A stretch of 64,000 nucleotides of DNA from Arthrobacter sunyaminii (GTDB taxonomy: Bacteria > Actinomycetota > Actinomycetes > Actinomycetales > Micrococcaceae). Below are positions 39,133 through 48,688 of the stretch, piece by piece (the stretch's first letter is position 1; the number at the start of each line of letters is the position of its first letter). A program made the translations under genes and the position numbers. The notes below the pieces were generated by a model. It searched no databases, was not told where the DNA came from, and saw only the letters and a program-made list of their open reading frames with translations. The stretch lies in contig NZ_CP076456.1 in NCBI RefSeq assembly GCF_018866305.1, positions 1,054,001 to 1,118,000 on the forward strand, given 5' to 3'.

Positions 39133-40161
39133 GTGTCCAAAGGCGCTCAGTACTCCACACTTTCCCCCGCCCTGGCAGTAGGCGACGACGAGCCGGACCG
39201 GAACCTGGCCCTGGAACTGGTCCGGGTCACCGAGGCAGCCGCCATTGCCGGCGGCCACTGGGTGGGCTTCGGCGACAAGAACGCAGCGGACGGCGCTGCC
39301 GTCGACGCCATGCGTTCCCTGATCTCCACCGTGCACTTCAACGGTGTTGTGGTGATTGGTGAAGGCGAAAAAGACGAAGCCCCCATGCTGTACAACGGCG
39401 AACACGTGGGTGACGGCACCGGCGCCCTGTGCGATGTCGCAGTGGACCCGATCGACGGCACCCGCCTGACGGCGCTGGGCCTCAACAACGCCGTGGCCGT
39501 GCTGGCCGTGGCCGAGCGCGGCACCATGTTTGACCCCTCCGCCGTGTTCTACATGGAAAAACTGATCACCGGCCCCGAAGCCGCCGACATGGTGGACCTG
39601 CGCCTGCCGGTCAAGCAGAACCTGCACTTGATCGCCAAGGCCAAGGGCAAGAAGATCAACCAGTTGAACGTGATGATCCTGGACCGGGACCGGCACAAGC
39701 CCCTGGTGCAGGAAATCCGCGACGCCGGTGCCCGCACCCGGATGCTGATGGACGGCGACGTTGCCGGCGGCATCGCAGCGGCCCGCGAGGGCACCGACGT
39801 CGACGCCCTGATGGGTATCGGCGGCACCCCCGAAGGCATCATCACGGCCTGCGCCATCAAGACCCTCGGCGGCGTCATCCAGGGCCGGCTGTGGCCCACC
39901 TCGGATGAGGAGAAGCAGAAGGCGATCGACGCCGGCCACGACCTGGACCGCGTCATGACCACCAATGACCTGGTCACCAGCGACAACTGCTACTTCGCGG
40001 CCACCGGCATCACCGACGGCGATCTGGTCCGCGGCGTGCGCTACAGCAAGGACCGTGTGCTTACGCAGTCCATCGTGATGCGTTCCAAGTCCGGAACCAT
40101 CCGTGTGGTGGACGGCGAGCACCAGTCACACAAGTGGGAGTCCTACGCCCGCCTGAAGTAG
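39133..40161 (+). CDS. glpX: Class II fructose-1,6-bisphosphatase
   Basis: Gluconeogenic phosphatase acting on fructose-1,6-bisphosphate with Mg/Mn. It has 342 residues. GDKNAADGAAVDAMR near residue 47, VVIGEGEKDEAPML near 75, VDPIDGTRLTALG near 105 and GIGGTPEGIITACAIK near 220 mark the family and its metal and phosphate sites. GTG at 39133 is chosen because GAGG at 39123-39126 lies 6 nt before it; the ATG at 39121 overlaps that ribosome-binding site and would add a TTA codon. A terminator follows. Confidence 0.95.
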   Translation: MSKGAQYSTLSPALAVGDDEPDRNLALELVRVTEAAAIAGGHWVGFGDKNAADGAAVDAMRSLISTVHFNGVVVIGEGEKDEAPMLYNGEHVGDGTGALCDVAVDPIDGTRLTALGLNNAVAVLAVAERGTMFDPSAVFYMEKLITGPEAADMVDLRLPVKQNLHLIAKAKGKKINQLNVMILDRDRHKPLVQEIRDAGARTRMLMDGDVAGGIAAAREGTDVDALMGIGGTPEGIITACAIKTLGGVIQGRLWPTSDEEKQKAIDAGHDLDRVMTTNDLVTSDNCYFAATGITDGDLVRGVRYSKDRVLTQSIVMRSKSGTIRVVDGEHQSHKWESYARLK

Positions 40162-40180
40162 GCAGCAGCCCGCCAGCGAG

Positions 40181-40209
40181 AAGCCCCGGAATCTATTCCG
40201 GGGCTTTTT
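40181..40209. terminator. Bidirectional terminator glpX / TspO-like gene
   Basis: AAGCCCCGGAA pairs with TTCCGGGGCTT around a 4-nt loop, followed by TTT. It is between the converging genes. Confidence 0.88.
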
Positions 40210-40225
40210 GCTGCCCGGCGGCTGG

Positions 40226-41077
40226 TTACCGGTATGCGCCGGATGCCGCCGCTGCTCCGGGGATCCGGTTGCGGCCAATGACCCGGTACACAATAGCGGC
40301 AAGGGCGACGACGACTGCCGCGGCAATCGCGGCAATGGCTGTTCCGGTGGAGAGCAGTTCGCCGTTGAGGCGGGACACGGCAATCCACGACAGGCCCCAG
40401 GACAGCGCGGCTGCAGGGGCCAGCCGTCCGCGGCCGAAGGCTGCCAGGGCCACGCCAATGGCCGCGACGACGGCCAGGATACCGACGGACCAGACTTCCG
40501 GGGCGAGACCAAAGCCGTCGAAACCGGCGTCGGTCAGGGCTGCGGCAGTGTTGGCGCAGGTGGCCACCGCCACCCAGCCCAGATACAGGCCCAGGGTTCC
40601 GTCCACGGCAACGGCCTCAATCCAGTTGGCCGCCGGCGTCCGGGAGTAGCGGGCGAAGCAGACCGCGAGGACCACGAGCAGGGCCACGATGACCAGCACG
40701 CTCACGGCCACCCAGCCGGCCTGGACCGTCAGGATCCACGCGGCGTTCAGGACCAGCGACGCGGCGACCAGCCAGCCCAGGGAACGCTGGCGTTCGGAGG
40801 ACCGCTGGGACGGCAGCCACTGCCAGATGGTGTACACGCCCAGGCCGGTGTAAATCACGGACCAGATGGAGAAGGCACCGCTGGCCGGGGCCAGATAGGT
40901 GGCGTCAGCGTTCAGTGCGCCGCCGGCCGCCTCGGCGATGGGGGTGCCGCCAAACACGCCCACGCCGATGACGGAACCGACAATGCAGATGACGTAGCAA
41001 ACCGTGACCGTTAGCTGCCGGGCAAGATCATTTCCTCGCGAGGCCGGGGAACGGGTGCCTGGGGTTGAAGTAGTCAT
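40226..41077 (-). CDS. TspO/MBR-like (tryptophan-rich sensory) membrane protein
   Basis: 283 residues with about seven to eight hydrophobic segments. SIWSVIYTGLGVYTIWQWLP near residue 78 resembles the TspO helix-2 region, and NAAWILTVQAGWVAVSVLVI and YLGWVAVATCANTAAALT recall other TspO helices. It is longer than the 160-residue classic TspO, having extra C-terminal helices. TspO binds porphyrins or steroids; no ligand can be inferred here. ATG at 41077 lies 5 nt after TACGCT, a possible leaderless start. Divergent from the FemX-like gene. Confidence 0.75.
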   Translation of the reverse strand: MTTSTPGTRSPASRGNDLARQLTVTVCYVICIVGSVIGVGVFGGTPIAEAAGGALNADATYLAPASGAFSIWSVIYTGLGVYTIWQWLPSQRSSERQRSLGWLVAASLVLNAAWILTVQAGWVAVSVLVIVALLVVLAVCFARYSRTPAANWIEAVAVDGTLGLYLGWVAVATCANTAAALTDAGFDGFGLAPEVWSVGILAVVAAIGVALAAFGRGRLAPAAALSWGLSWIAVSRLNGELLSTGTAIAAIAAAVVVALAAIVYRVIGRNRIPGAAAASGAYR

Positions 41078-41141
41078 AGTCGAGCGTAACAAGTGGCCGG
41101 GACCACAGGGGAGGCGCGCCGGGAGCTTCGGCAACCCCCGG

Positions 41142-41147
41142 TAGGCT
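41142..41147 (+). promoter_or_regulatory. -10 hexamer for leaderless FemX-like gene
   Basis: TAGGCT, then GGAAAGC (7 nt), then ATG at 41155. A TACGCT at 41083-41088 on the other strand serves the divergent TspO-like gene in the same way. Confidence 0.5.
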
Positions 41148-41154
41148 GGAAAGC

Positions 41155-42183
41155 ATGACACTGCGCGTTACACCCTGTTCCGATTCCGCCCGCTGGAACG
41201 AAGCCGTCAACAGCTTCAACGGACATCCGCAGCAGTTGTGGGGCTGGGGCAAGACCAAGGCTGAACACAACTGGAGCGTGGACCGGCTGCTGATCGAAGA
41301 CGACGGCGGCAAGGTGGTGGGCGCCGCACAGGTGCTGCTGCGCCGGCTGCCGTTCCCGTTCAAGGCACTCGCCTACATCCCGCGCGGCCCGCAGTCAGTT
41401 CGCGGCCGTGAGCTCGAGGTCCTCGGTTCGGTCAGCGACTATGTCAAGAAAGCCCACGGTCCGGTGGCGCTGAGCATTGAGCCGGACTGGGACGCCGACG
41501 GCGAGATCGCCGCCGGTCTGCCCGGCGCCGGGTTCAAGGCTTCCCCCAATACCATCCTGATTGGCCGCACCCTGATCCTGGATCTTTCCCGGACCGAGGA
41601 TGAACTGCTTGCGGACATGTCCAAGAAACACCGCCAGTACATCCGCAAGTCCGGGCGCGAGGCGCTGGAGTACCGCCGCGTGACGCGGGACGAGATTCCC
41701 CAGTGCCTGGCGGTGTACAAGCAGACGGCCGAGCGCGCCGGGTTCGGCATCCACGAAGACGGCTACTACCTGGACATCTTCGACAACCTGGGCGAGGACT
41801 CGCCCGTGTACGCAGCCTTCAGCGGGAACGACGTCGTTGCCTTCCTGTGGCTGTCCACCAGCGCATACACCTCCTTTGAGCTCTACGGCGGCATGACCGA
41901 ACAGGGCGAGCACCTGCGCGCCAACTATGCGCTGAAGTGGCACGCCATTCAGGAGATGAAGGAACGCGGAATCACCCGCTACGACTTCAACGGACTGCTC
42001 AATGATGGCGTGTCCAAGTTCAAGATGGGCTGGGCCAAGCACGAGAACCAGCTGGCCGGGACCTGGGACAAGCCGCTCTCTCCGCTGTACCCGGTCTTCA
42101 CCACGGCCCTGCCGCTGGCCAAGAACGGCCTGCGGAAGCTGCGCGGACTGGCCGGAGCAGCCAAGGCCAGGATCCGCCGCTAG
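41155..42183 (+). CDS. FemX/FmhB-like peptidoglycan bridge aminoacyltransferase
   Basis: 342 residues of the FemABX family, which add amino acids from aminoacyl-tRNA to the lipid II stem peptide. Family stretches are QQLWGWGKTKAEHNW near residue 26, AYIPRGPQ near 74, MSKKHRQYIRKSGREALEY near 160, and a C-terminal FELYGGMTEQ plus YDFNGLLNDGVSKFKMGW. Interpeptide bridges are typical of Micrococcaceae cell walls, in keeping with the inferred host. Which residue is added cannot be told. Single gene, probably leaderless. Confidence 0.88.
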   Translation: MTLRVTPCSDSARWNEAVNSFNGHPQQLWGWGKTKAEHNWSVDRLLIEDDGGKVVGAAQVLLRRLPFPFKALAYIPRGPQSVRGRELEVLGSVSDYVKKAHGPVALSIEPDWDADGEIAAGLPGAGFKASPNTILIGRTLILDLSRTEDELLADMSKKHRQYIRKSGREALEYRRVTRDEIPQCLAVYKQTAERAGFGIHEDGYYLDIFDNLGEDSPVYAAFSGNDVVAFLWLSTSAYTSFELYGGMTEQGEHLRANYALKWHAIQEMKERGITRYDFNGLLNDGVSKFKMGWAKHENQLAGTWDKPLSPLYPVFTTALPLAKNGLRKLRGLAGAAKARIRR

Positions 42184-42239
42184 GGTTTCCTCGCCCGTCG
42201 GGTGTCCAGCATGTGCTCTTTGCGCGGGACGGAGCCGAG

Positions 42240-43616
42240 CTAGATGTCCAGGCGCGGGGCCGCAGGGTCGGGCAGGTCCGCGTCCGTGGAGCCCACCGTC
42301 ACGGCAAAGGCGAGGGCGCCGTCGTCATGCTGGGCCGAATGTGCTGACAGCTTGGCGATGACCGGCGTTTCGGCGGCCGGGATGAACGCGCTTTGGCCGG
42401 TCTCCAGCACGAGGTCGCCCTTGGGCGAATCCAGGACCACGGTGCCCCGCACCACGATCACCACGGTTGGCCCGTTTTGCAGCACCGACACATCGGAGCC
42501 GGACATGGACGCCGCGGAGGAGTAGCCCCCGCCTGTGTCCTGTGCCCGCTGTTCCAGTTCGATCCGCTGCAGCATGAACTCCGCGAACGGGGGACGGTAG
42601 AGCTCCTGTCCCATCTGGGTGAACACCGGTTTCAGCGCGGGGATGCCCAGAGGCCGGAAATCGACCGTCTTGAGCAGTTCCGGGACGTCCACGTGCTTGG
42701 GGGTCAGTCCGCCGCGCAGCACATTGTCCGAGGATGCCATCACCTCAATGCCCAGGCCGCTGAGGTAGGCGTGGACGTTGCCCGCTGGCAGATAGACCGC
42801 CTCGCCGGGCTGCAGGGACGCGCGGTTCAGCAGCAGGGACAGCAGCACCCCGGGGTCGCCGGGGTAGTAGGCGTTCAGCTCCACGGCTGTGGCCAGTTCC
42901 TTCGCATACGGCGCGGGCTCTCCGTCGGCGGAGGCGGCGCTGTCACCGGTGCCGGCGGCATCGAGGGCGGCGGCGGCCAAACGGACAGCTTCGCGCACCT
43001 CTTCGCCGCCTTCGATCAGGGCACGGAAGACACGCTGCAGACGGTCCGGTGCGGGATGGCCGCTGGAAAGCTCATTTACCGCCCAGGTCAGCAACTCCGG
43101 AACCCCGCTGTTCTGCGTGGAAACTGCGCGGACCACGGTCCGGAAGATCTCCGCCGCCTCATCCGGTTCGCGGAAGCCGCAGAGTGCTTCGAACGGCGTC
43201 AGCGCGAAGATCATTTCCGGCTTGTGGTTCTCGTCCTTATAGTTGCGGTCCGAGGCACCGCGGTCCAGACCTGCGGCCTCCTCGGCGGCAAAACCGGCCT
43301 GCGCCTGCTCCCGGGTGGGGTGAACCTGCAGGGACAGCGGGGATCCCGCGGCCAGGACCTTGGCAAGGAAGGGCAGGACCCCGCCGAAGGCGGCCGCCGT
43401 CTCCCGGCCGAGCATCTGCTGCGGATCCGCCGCGATCAGCTCGTCCAGGGTCTGTGCGTCCGGCACCGGCGGCACCAGGGCCGACGGCGCACCCGGGTGG
43501 GCGCCGATCCACAGTTCAGCTTCCGGCTCGCCGGAGGGCTCCCGGCCAAAAAGTTCCGCCATGGCGGTTACCGATCCCCAGGCGTAGGGCCGGAGGGTGT
43601 TGTTCAGCAGATACAT
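42240..43616 (-). CDS. manA: Mannose-6-phosphate isomerase, class I
   Basis: Interconverts fructose-6-phosphate and mannose-6-phosphate, supplying mannose units for glycans. About 458 residues from ATG at 43616 (YLLNNTLRPYAWGS). Zinc-site motifs: LSLQVHPTREQAQ near residue 98, ENHKPEMIFALTPFEALCGF near 135, and a YLPAGNVHAYLSGLGIEVMA segment near 270. A longer frame starting at 43637 is possible. It is the last gene of the minus-strand purK-purE-LCP-manA group. The region 42184-42239 shows nothing specific. Confidence 0.92.
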   Translation of the reverse strand: MYLLNNTLRPYAWGSVTAMAELFGREPSGEPEAELWIGAHPGAPSALVPPVPDAQTLDELIAADPQQMLGRETAAAFGGVLPFLAKVLAAGSPLSLQVHPTREQAQAGFAAEEAAGLDRGASDRNYKDENHKPEMIFALTPFEALCGFREPDEAAEIFRTVVRAVSTQNSGVPELLTWAVNELSSGHPAPDRLQRVFRALIEGGEEVREAVRLAAAALDAAGTGDSAASADGEPAPYAKELATAVELNAYYPGDPGVLLSLLLNRASLQPGEAVYLPAGNVHAYLSGLGIEVMASSDNVLRGGLTPKHVDVPELLKTVDFRPLGIPALKPVFTQMGQELYRPPFAEFMLQRIELEQRAQDTGGGYSSAASMSGSDVSVLQNGPTVVIVVRGTVVLDSPKGDLVLETGQSAFIPAAETPVIAKLSAHSAQHDDGALAFAVTVGSTDADLPDPAAPRLDI

Positions 43617-43651
43617 GGCTCTCTTTTCGGCGGTCATCAGGTGTGGCAGTG

Positions 43652-45304
43652 CTATCCCGGGCTGCAGTTCCCATTGTTGCTGAGCAGGGTTCCCAGAGTG
43701 GCGTCGTCCTGGATTTCAGCCAGGTACTGCAGATACTCCTGGGTAATTTCGGGCTGCTCGGCTGCACCGGCCCCCGGATCCGCCAGCTCACCGGTTTCCG
43801 TGCCAATATCGGCACCGGTGTCCGTGCCGGTCTCCGGTGCGGGCGCACCGCTGTCATCGGCGGGTGCTTCCTCAGCGGGTGCTTCCTCCGCAGGAGCCTC
43901 GGCGGGTGCAGCCGGTTCCGGTTCCGCAGCCTGGCCGGAGATCATCCCGGCCACACGGGCATGGATCTGGTCAAAGTCCGGGTAGGTGACAAAGTTGTCC
44001 GCAGCGGTGCCGAAGTCGGGCGGGCCGATGGTGAGACGCTCCATCGGCTGGCCCTTGGCTTTGAGGGCCAGGTCAAGGAAACTGCCTAGCTGATCCTGCG
44101 GAAGGTCCGTCTTGACGATCTGCTCTCCGGCGGAGGCGATGGCCTGGAAGCGGGTCAGAAGCGTGGCGGGGTCCAGTTGGGCCACCATGGCCTGCTGTAC
44201 GCACTGCTGCCGGGCAATCCGGTGGTAGTCGGTGACAAATTCCCGCGACCGGGCGTACCAAAGCGCCGTGTAGCCGTCCATTTTCTGGGTGCCCGGGGCT
44301 ATCCAGCCGTCGGGGGGATAGTGGCGGTTGGTGCCGGGGATTTCCCCGGCGGTGATCGGAACCCAGCCTCCGACGTCGATGGTGATGCCGCCCATGGCGT
44401 CAATGAGCTTGGAGAAGCCTTCCATATCCACGATGACGTAGGCCTGGACCTCCAGGTCCAGGATGCCGGAAGCTGCATCCATCATGGCTTCGGCGCCCGG
44501 GTCGGCAGAGCCCGGATAGAGGTCCGGATAGTTTTCCATGACCGTCTGGTAGAGGCTGTTGAGGATGCACTCGTCACCGCAGTTGTAACCGTCCGGATAC
44601 ACCTCGGCCAGCGGCGAATCAGCCGGGAACGGCGCGTTCTGGAAGTTGCGGGGAAGACTGAAAGTGATGGACTTGCCGGTCTTGGCATCCACGCTGATCA
44701 CGGACATGCTGTCCGGGCGCAGGCCTGTCCGGTCCTCACCGGCGTCGCCGCCCATCAGCATGAAGTTGTAGCGGCCGTCCACCGGATCCAGCGAGGGGCC
44801 GGAGGCGAAGATGCTGCCAACAGCGTGGCGGCCGACGTTGAGCATGTAGGCACTGTAAGCCAGCCCGCCGCTGGTGCCGACCACCAGGAGGGCCAGCAGC
44901 CCGGCAATCACAGGACGCATCCGCCTCTCCAGCAGGGGCGGGCGGATGATGCGCAGCGTGTTCAGGAACAGCAGGGCCCAGCCCACGGCCAGCAGGCCCA
45001 GGAGCACCATCAGGGCAAAAGACGTCCAGCCGTTGGTGACAAGGTTCACCAGCATGATCCGGTTGGTCATGGCCAGCACCAGTGCGGCGATGACCAGGGC
45101 CCAGACCGTGAACGTCACCTGCAGGGCCCGCCTGCCCAGCCGGCGGTTTCCGGCCACAACCTGGGCGGATCCGGGCAGCACCAGCGTGAGCAGCAGCAGG
45201 ATGAACGCCCGTTTGGTGCGGGTGTGCGGCGGTGCCGACTGCGGATTCCGCACGGGATCCGTCAGCAGGCCGGCGCCGTCATTCTCTCTGTTCCTCGGAT
45301 CCAT
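43652..45304 (-). CDS. LytR-CpsA-Psr family cell-wall glycopolymer ligase
   Basis: 550 residues. Residues 1-30 are cytoplasmic, followed by ~4 membrane helices (to ~160), one or two more than usual. The LCP domain at ~170-420 has NFMLMGGDAGEDRTGLRPDSM near its start (Asp/Arg of the pyrophosphate site), FSLPRNFQ, GGITIDVGG and ALWYARSREFVTDYHRIARQQ. The C-terminal ~100 residues are acidic with an APAEEAPAEEAPAD repeat. LCP enzymes transfer polymers from polyprenyl diphosphate to peptidoglycan. 9 bp separate it from purE. Confidence 0.93.
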   Translation of the reverse strand: MDPRNRENDGAGLLTDPVRNPQSAPPHTRTKRAFILLLLTLVLPGSAQVVAGNRRLGRRALQVTFTVWALVIAALVLAMTNRIMLVNLVTNGWTSFALMVLLGLLAVGWALLFLNTLRIIRPPLLERRMRPVIAGLLALLVVGTSGGLAYSAYMLNVGRHAVGSIFASGPSLDPVDGRYNFMLMGGDAGEDRTGLRPDSMSVISVDAKTGKSITFSLPRNFQNAPFPADSPLAEVYPDGYNCGDECILNSLYQTVMENYPDLYPGSADPGAEAMMDAASGILDLEVQAYVIVDMEGFSKLIDAMGGITIDVGGWVPITAGEIPGTNRHYPPDGWIAPGTQKMDGYTALWYARSREFVTDYHRIARQQCVQQAMVAQLDPATLLTRFQAIASAGEQIVKTDLPQDQLGSFLDLALKAKGQPMERLTIGPPDFGTAADNFVTYPDFDQIHARVAGMISGQAAEPEPAAPAEAPAEEAPAEEAPADDSGAPAPETGTDTGADIGTETGELADPGAGAAEQPEITQEYLQYLAEIQDDATLGTLLSNNGNCSPG

Positions 45305-45313
45305 GCGCGGGTC

Positions 45314-45841
45314 CTAGTCGCTGCCGGTGACTGAGGTGCGCAGATTGGCGCCCTTGGCCAGGGCGGTCTGGCGCAGTCCGGACGCGAACTCCAGCAGCTG
45401 CTGCTGCAGCTTGGCTGCCAGGGGATCCGTGCCGGCCGCCAGCATCCGCACAGCCAGCAGTCCGGCGTTCCGGGCTCCGCCGATGGACACGGTTGCCACC
45501 GGCACACCGGCGGGCATCTGCACGATGGACAGCAGGGAATCCATGCCGTCGAGGTATTTCAGCGGAACCGGAACACCGATGACCGGAAGGGGGGTAACGG
45601 CAGCGAGCATGCCCGGCAGGTGGGCTGCACCGCCGGCTCCGGCGATAATGACCCGCAGCCCGCGGCGGTGTGCCTGCTGGCCGTACTCGATCATTTCCGT
45701 GGGCATCCGGTGGGCGGATACGACGTCGGCCTCATACGGAATTCCGAACTCGGCGAGGGCTGCCGCTGCTGCGTCCATGACGGGCCAGTCGGAGTCAGAG
45801 CCCATGACGAGTCCTACCAGGGGGGTGTCGCGGCTGCTCAT
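45314..45841 (-). CDS. purE: N5-carboxyaminoimidazole ribonucleotide mutase
   Basis: Purine synthesis step converting N5-CAIR to CAIR. It has 175 residues. [21 protein letters not shown] near the N terminus binds phosphate. [19 protein letters not shown] carries the catalytic His, and [25 protein letters not shown] follows. Its start abuts the purK stop directly, as usual for the purEK pair. Confidence 0.96.
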   Translation of the reverse strand: MSSRDTPLVGLVMGSDSDWPVMDAAAAALAEFGIPYEADVVSAHRMPTEMIEYGQQAHRRGLRVIIAGAGGAAHLPGMLAAVTPLPVIGVPVPLKYLDGMDSLLSIVQMPAGVPVATVSIGGARNAGLLAVRMLAAGTDPLAAKLQQQLLEFASGLRQTALAKGANLRTSVTGSD

Positions 45842-47011
45842 TTAGTTCTCCTTCAAGGAATCGGTGCCGTCACGGAGGATGGCCGCAGCATGTTCAGCGC
45901 TGCGGCGCACCTGGGGCAGGTCCGCAGCGCTGCGGCCCACTACGTTGACATGCCCGATCTTGCGGCCCGGCCGGACCGACTTGCCGTAGTTGTGGATTTT
46001 GGCCGCCGGTTCGGCAGCCAGTGCCTGAGCATAGCTGCTGAACAGATCCAGGTTGGCACCGCCAAGGTAGTTCTTCATGACGACGACGCCGCCCAGGACA
46101 TCCGTGGCGCCCAGCGGGAGGTCCAGGACGGCCCGCAAGTGCTGCTCGAACTGTCCGGTGACGGAGCCGTCCATGGTCCAGTGCCCGGAATTGTGGGGGC
46201 GCATTGCCAGTTCGTTGATGAGGAAGCCGGCACCGTGTCCGGGTGTTTCGAACAGCTCCACGGCCATCACTCCGGTGACGCCCAGTTCATCGGCGATCCG
46301 CAGCGCGGCCTCCTGTGCGGCCGCTGCGACCCGGGGGTCCAGGTCCTGGGCCGGGGCAATGACTTCGTCGCAGACGCCGTCCACCTGGATGGAGTGCACC
46401 ACGGGCCAGGGCAGGGAGCTGCCCTGCGGGGTCCGGGCCACCAGGGCGGAAAGTTCGCGGCTGAAGGGGACCTTTTCCTCGGCCAGCAGCGGTTCGCCGG
46501 TGAACCAGTCTGCAGCTGCGGCCGCCTCTTCGGCATCATTGATGATCCGTACGCCCTTGCCGTCATAACCTCCGCGCGGGGTCTTCAGGACCACGGGCCA
46601 GCCTGCGGCCTTTCCGAAATCCACCAGATCCGCGACGCCGGACACGGGCGCCCAGCGCGGGTTGGGCAGGCCCAGCCGGTCAATGGCCGCCCGCATCACC
46701 AGCTTGTCCTGGGCATGGATGAGGGCTTCGGGGGAGGGCTGCACGTTGACGCCCGCGGCGGCAAGGGCGTGCAGGTGCTCTCCGGGGACGTGTTCATGGT
46801 CAAAGGTCAGTACGTCCACCCCGGAGGCGAACACGCTCAGCGTTTCCAGATCGGTGTAGTCCCCGACCGTTGAACGGACAACGGCGGGTACGGCGGAAAC
46901 ATCGGGCCCTTCAGCCAGAACGCGGAGTTCGAAACCAAGGGCCACTGCTGCGGGGGCCATCATCCGGGCCAGCTGGCCACCGCCGACAACGCCAATTATA
47001 GGAAAGCTCAC
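45842..47011 (-). CDS. purK: 5-(carboxyamino)imidazole ribonucleotide synthase
   Basis: ATP-grasp ligase making N5-CAIR from AIR, ATP and bicarbonate, providing the substrate for PurE. It has 389 residues. The N-terminal Rossmann-like IGVVGGGQLARMMAPAA is followed by the ATP-grasp domain (VLKTPRGGYDGKGVRII; then VMAVELFETPGHGAGFLINELAMRPH in segments holding the metal Glu/Asn). GTG at 47011 lies 6 nt after TAACCT, so it may be leaderless and head the purK-purE-LCP-manA transcript. Confidence 0.95.
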   Translation of the reverse strand: MSFPIIGVVGGGQLARMMAPAAVALGFELRVLAEGPDVSAVPAVVRSTVGDYTDLETLSVFASGVDVLTFDHEHVPGEHLHALAAAGVNVQPSPEALIHAQDKLVMRAAIDRLGLPNPRWAPVSGVADLVDFGKAAGWPVVLKTPRGGYDGKGVRIINDAEEAAAAADWFTGEPLLAEEKVPFSRELSALVARTPQGSSLPWPVVHSIQVDGVCDEVIAPAQDLDPRVAAAAQEAALRIADELGVTGVMAVELFETPGHGAGFLINELAMRPHNSGHWTMDGSVTGQFEQHLRAVLDLPLGATDVLGGVVVMKNYLGGANLDLFSSYAQALAAEPAAKIHNYGKSVRPGRKIGHVNVVGRSAADLPQVRRSAEHAAAILRDGTDSLKEN

Positions 47012-47017
47012 GACATT

Positions 47018-47023
47018 AGGTTA
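47018..47023 (-). promoter_or_regulatory. -10 hexamer for leaderless purK
   Basis: On the minus strand TAACCT, then AATGTC, then GTG. The rest of the 187-bp gap to gtrA holds the gtrA GGAGGAAC ribosome-binding site and no other clear signal. Confidence 0.45.
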
Positions 47024-47198
47024 CCGAAAAGAGACCACAAATCCTTTTCGCAGGACGGTCCAGCGGCTCCACCCTCAGGGAACTCCCACACTACGGGGGT
47101 AATATTGTGTCTTACCGTCTGCCTTTCCACGTGCGGCGGGTTACTGTGTCCAGCTTCGGCAATCCCGGCCGGCGGCGCACCAACGGCCTCGGAGGAAC

Positions 47199-47792
47199 AT
47201 GTTTTCATCACTGTCTGCGCGCATCAGAGGCCTAGCCTCGTTGTTCTGGCGGGAAGTAGCGAAGTTCGGCACTGTGGGCGCATTCGCCTTTGTTGTGGAC
47301 AACGGCCTGTGGTGGTTGCTCTACCACGGTGTCCTGGAGGGAAGCGCCACCAAGGCAAGGCTCATCAGTGCCTCTGCGGCAACCCTGTTCTCCTGGGTGG
47401 CCAACCGGTTCTGGACCTTTCGGCGCCGCCGCCAGAACAATGTGACCCGCGAGCTGGTTCTGTTCCTCATCATCAACGGCGTGGGCATTGTCATCTCCAG
47501 CGGTTTCACCTGGGTTGCCCAGTATCCGATGGGCATCACGGATGCCAAGTGGCTTGGCTTTGCCGGAATCGTGGGCATTGGCGTAGCCACCATTCTCCGG
47601 TTCTTCGCCTACCGGTTCTGGGTCTTCAACGCGGCCCTGGACGAAGAGCCCGGGTTCCAAGACGACCATGAACTGCTCGACGACGGCACCAGGAAGCCCG
47701 CCCCCGCATCCGGTGTGCCCGCCAACAAGCCCGGCAACGAGGCAGGCAACCCGCGCCTGGCTGCGGAGCCTACGCCTCCAGCCGCCCCGTAA
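47199..47792 (+). CDS. GtrA family membrane protein
   Basis: 197 residues with four membrane helices. FGTVGAFAFVVDNGLWWLL near residue 23, SASAATLFSWVANRFWTFRR near 60 and a C-terminal FFAYRFWVFNAAL are typical GtrA stretches. GtrA-like proteins are thought to move polyprenyl-linked sugars across the membrane for wall polysaccharide modification. The last 45 residues are a Pro/Ala-rich tail. ATG follows GGAGGAAC. Its 3' end overlaps the converging TIGR03089 gene by 23 bp. The purK-gtrA divergent pair matches Rv3276c-Rv3277. Confidence 0.9.
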   Translation: MFSSLSARIRGLASLFWREVAKFGTVGAFAFVVDNGLWWLLYHGVLEGSATKARLISASAATLFSWVANRFWTFRRRRQNNVTRELVLFLIINGVGIVISSGFTWVAQYPMGITDAKWLGFAGIVGIGVATILRFFAYRFWVFNAALDEEPGFQDDHELLDDGTRKPAPASGVPANKPGNEAGNPRLAAEPTPPAAP

Positions 47793-48501
47793 TTTTCTCG
47801 GCAGCGAGCAGCCGCTCGGTGATCTCCACTTCCGCAGCAGCAAGGACCACGCTGCCGCCGGCGGCCCACGTACGGAGTGAGGCCGCCAGGACGGCCGGAA
47901 GATCCGCCGACGCCGGAATCAGCAGTGTCTGCGCGGAGCCGCCGTCGGCTGCTTCCGCGAGCTGCCCGTAAGTCAGCGTCAGCCCGGCTCCCAGTGAACT
48001 GTGCAGCGCCGTGAAATCCTCGCCGGCTTCATCGCCCGCCATGTACGTGTCCGCGTAGCTGCGGACTTCCGCCGCGTAGTCCACCGCGGCAGCGGGGAGG
48101 GTACCCGAGAAACGCAGCGCCAACGCTCCCAGGTCCACCGCCACGACTGTTCCTTCCACCGTGTCCAGCGACTCCTGCGACGCGGTGACCGTAATATCCG
48201 GCGCAGCCGCGGAATTGGACGGGTTATTGCCCAAAATCACCGTGCATCCGGTCTGCCACGCTGCCAGTGCCCACACCAGGGTTTTCCAGTGCACCGGAAG
48301 GTCCAGCAGAAGGCGGATCCCGGGTTCGGCGTCGAGTTCGTCCACCAGCAGGTTGGACGTTTTAGCGACCCAGTTGTCCAGCACTTTGCCGGAAAGTTCA
48401 ATCCGTTCCGAGTCCGGGCCGTACCAGGTCAGTGCGGGGGAGGTCGCCTGACGCGTGCGCAGCGTGGACAGTATGGCGGGAACGGAGATCTGGTCGGGCA
48501 T
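47770..48501 (-). CDS. TIGR03089 family protein (AMP-ligase-like N-terminal fragment)
   Basis: 243 residues. It resembles the N-terminal part of acyl-CoA synthetases (ALTWYGPDSERIELSGKVLDNWV; WALAAWQTGCTVILGNNP), but has no ATP-binding P-loop or C-terminal domain, so it is unlikely to be a complete ligase. TIGR03089 is an actinobacterial family of unknown function. It neighbours LCP genes in mycobacteria (Rv3267/Rv3268), and LCP is close by here too. ATG at 48501. Overlaps the gtrA 3' end tail to tail. Confidence 0.83.
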   Translation of the reverse strand: MPDQISVPAILSTLRTRQATSPALTWYGPDSERIELSGKVLDNWVAKTSNLLVDELDAEPGIRLLLDLPVHWKTLVWALAAWQTGCTVILGNNPSNSAAAPDITVTASQESLDTVEGTVVAVDLGALALRFSGTLPAAAVDYAAEVRSYADTYMAGDEAGEDFTALHSSLGAGLTLTYGQLAEAADGGSAQTLLIPASADLPAVLAASLRTWAAGGSVVLAAAEVEITERLLAAEKITGRLEA

Positions 48502-48688
48502 GGGGAGCTCTTTTCTGTGGAGTACGGGGACAGCGTGCGCCTGCCCCGGGCAGTTCTCCGCCCGAAGGCGGATGGAAGATGATTCCAGGCGGGACAGCGC
48601 AACTGCGACGCGCCGACGATGAGGCCGAAAATCCGGGCGTGGCGTGCACGGGTTCTGAGGAGTTGACTCTATAGGATGCCCAAACAGC

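Noticed and set aside
47770-47792. 23-bp 3' overlap of gtrA and the TIGR03089 gene as a special antisense control
   Set aside because: Short tail-to-tail overlaps are common in compact genomes; nothing further supports regulation.
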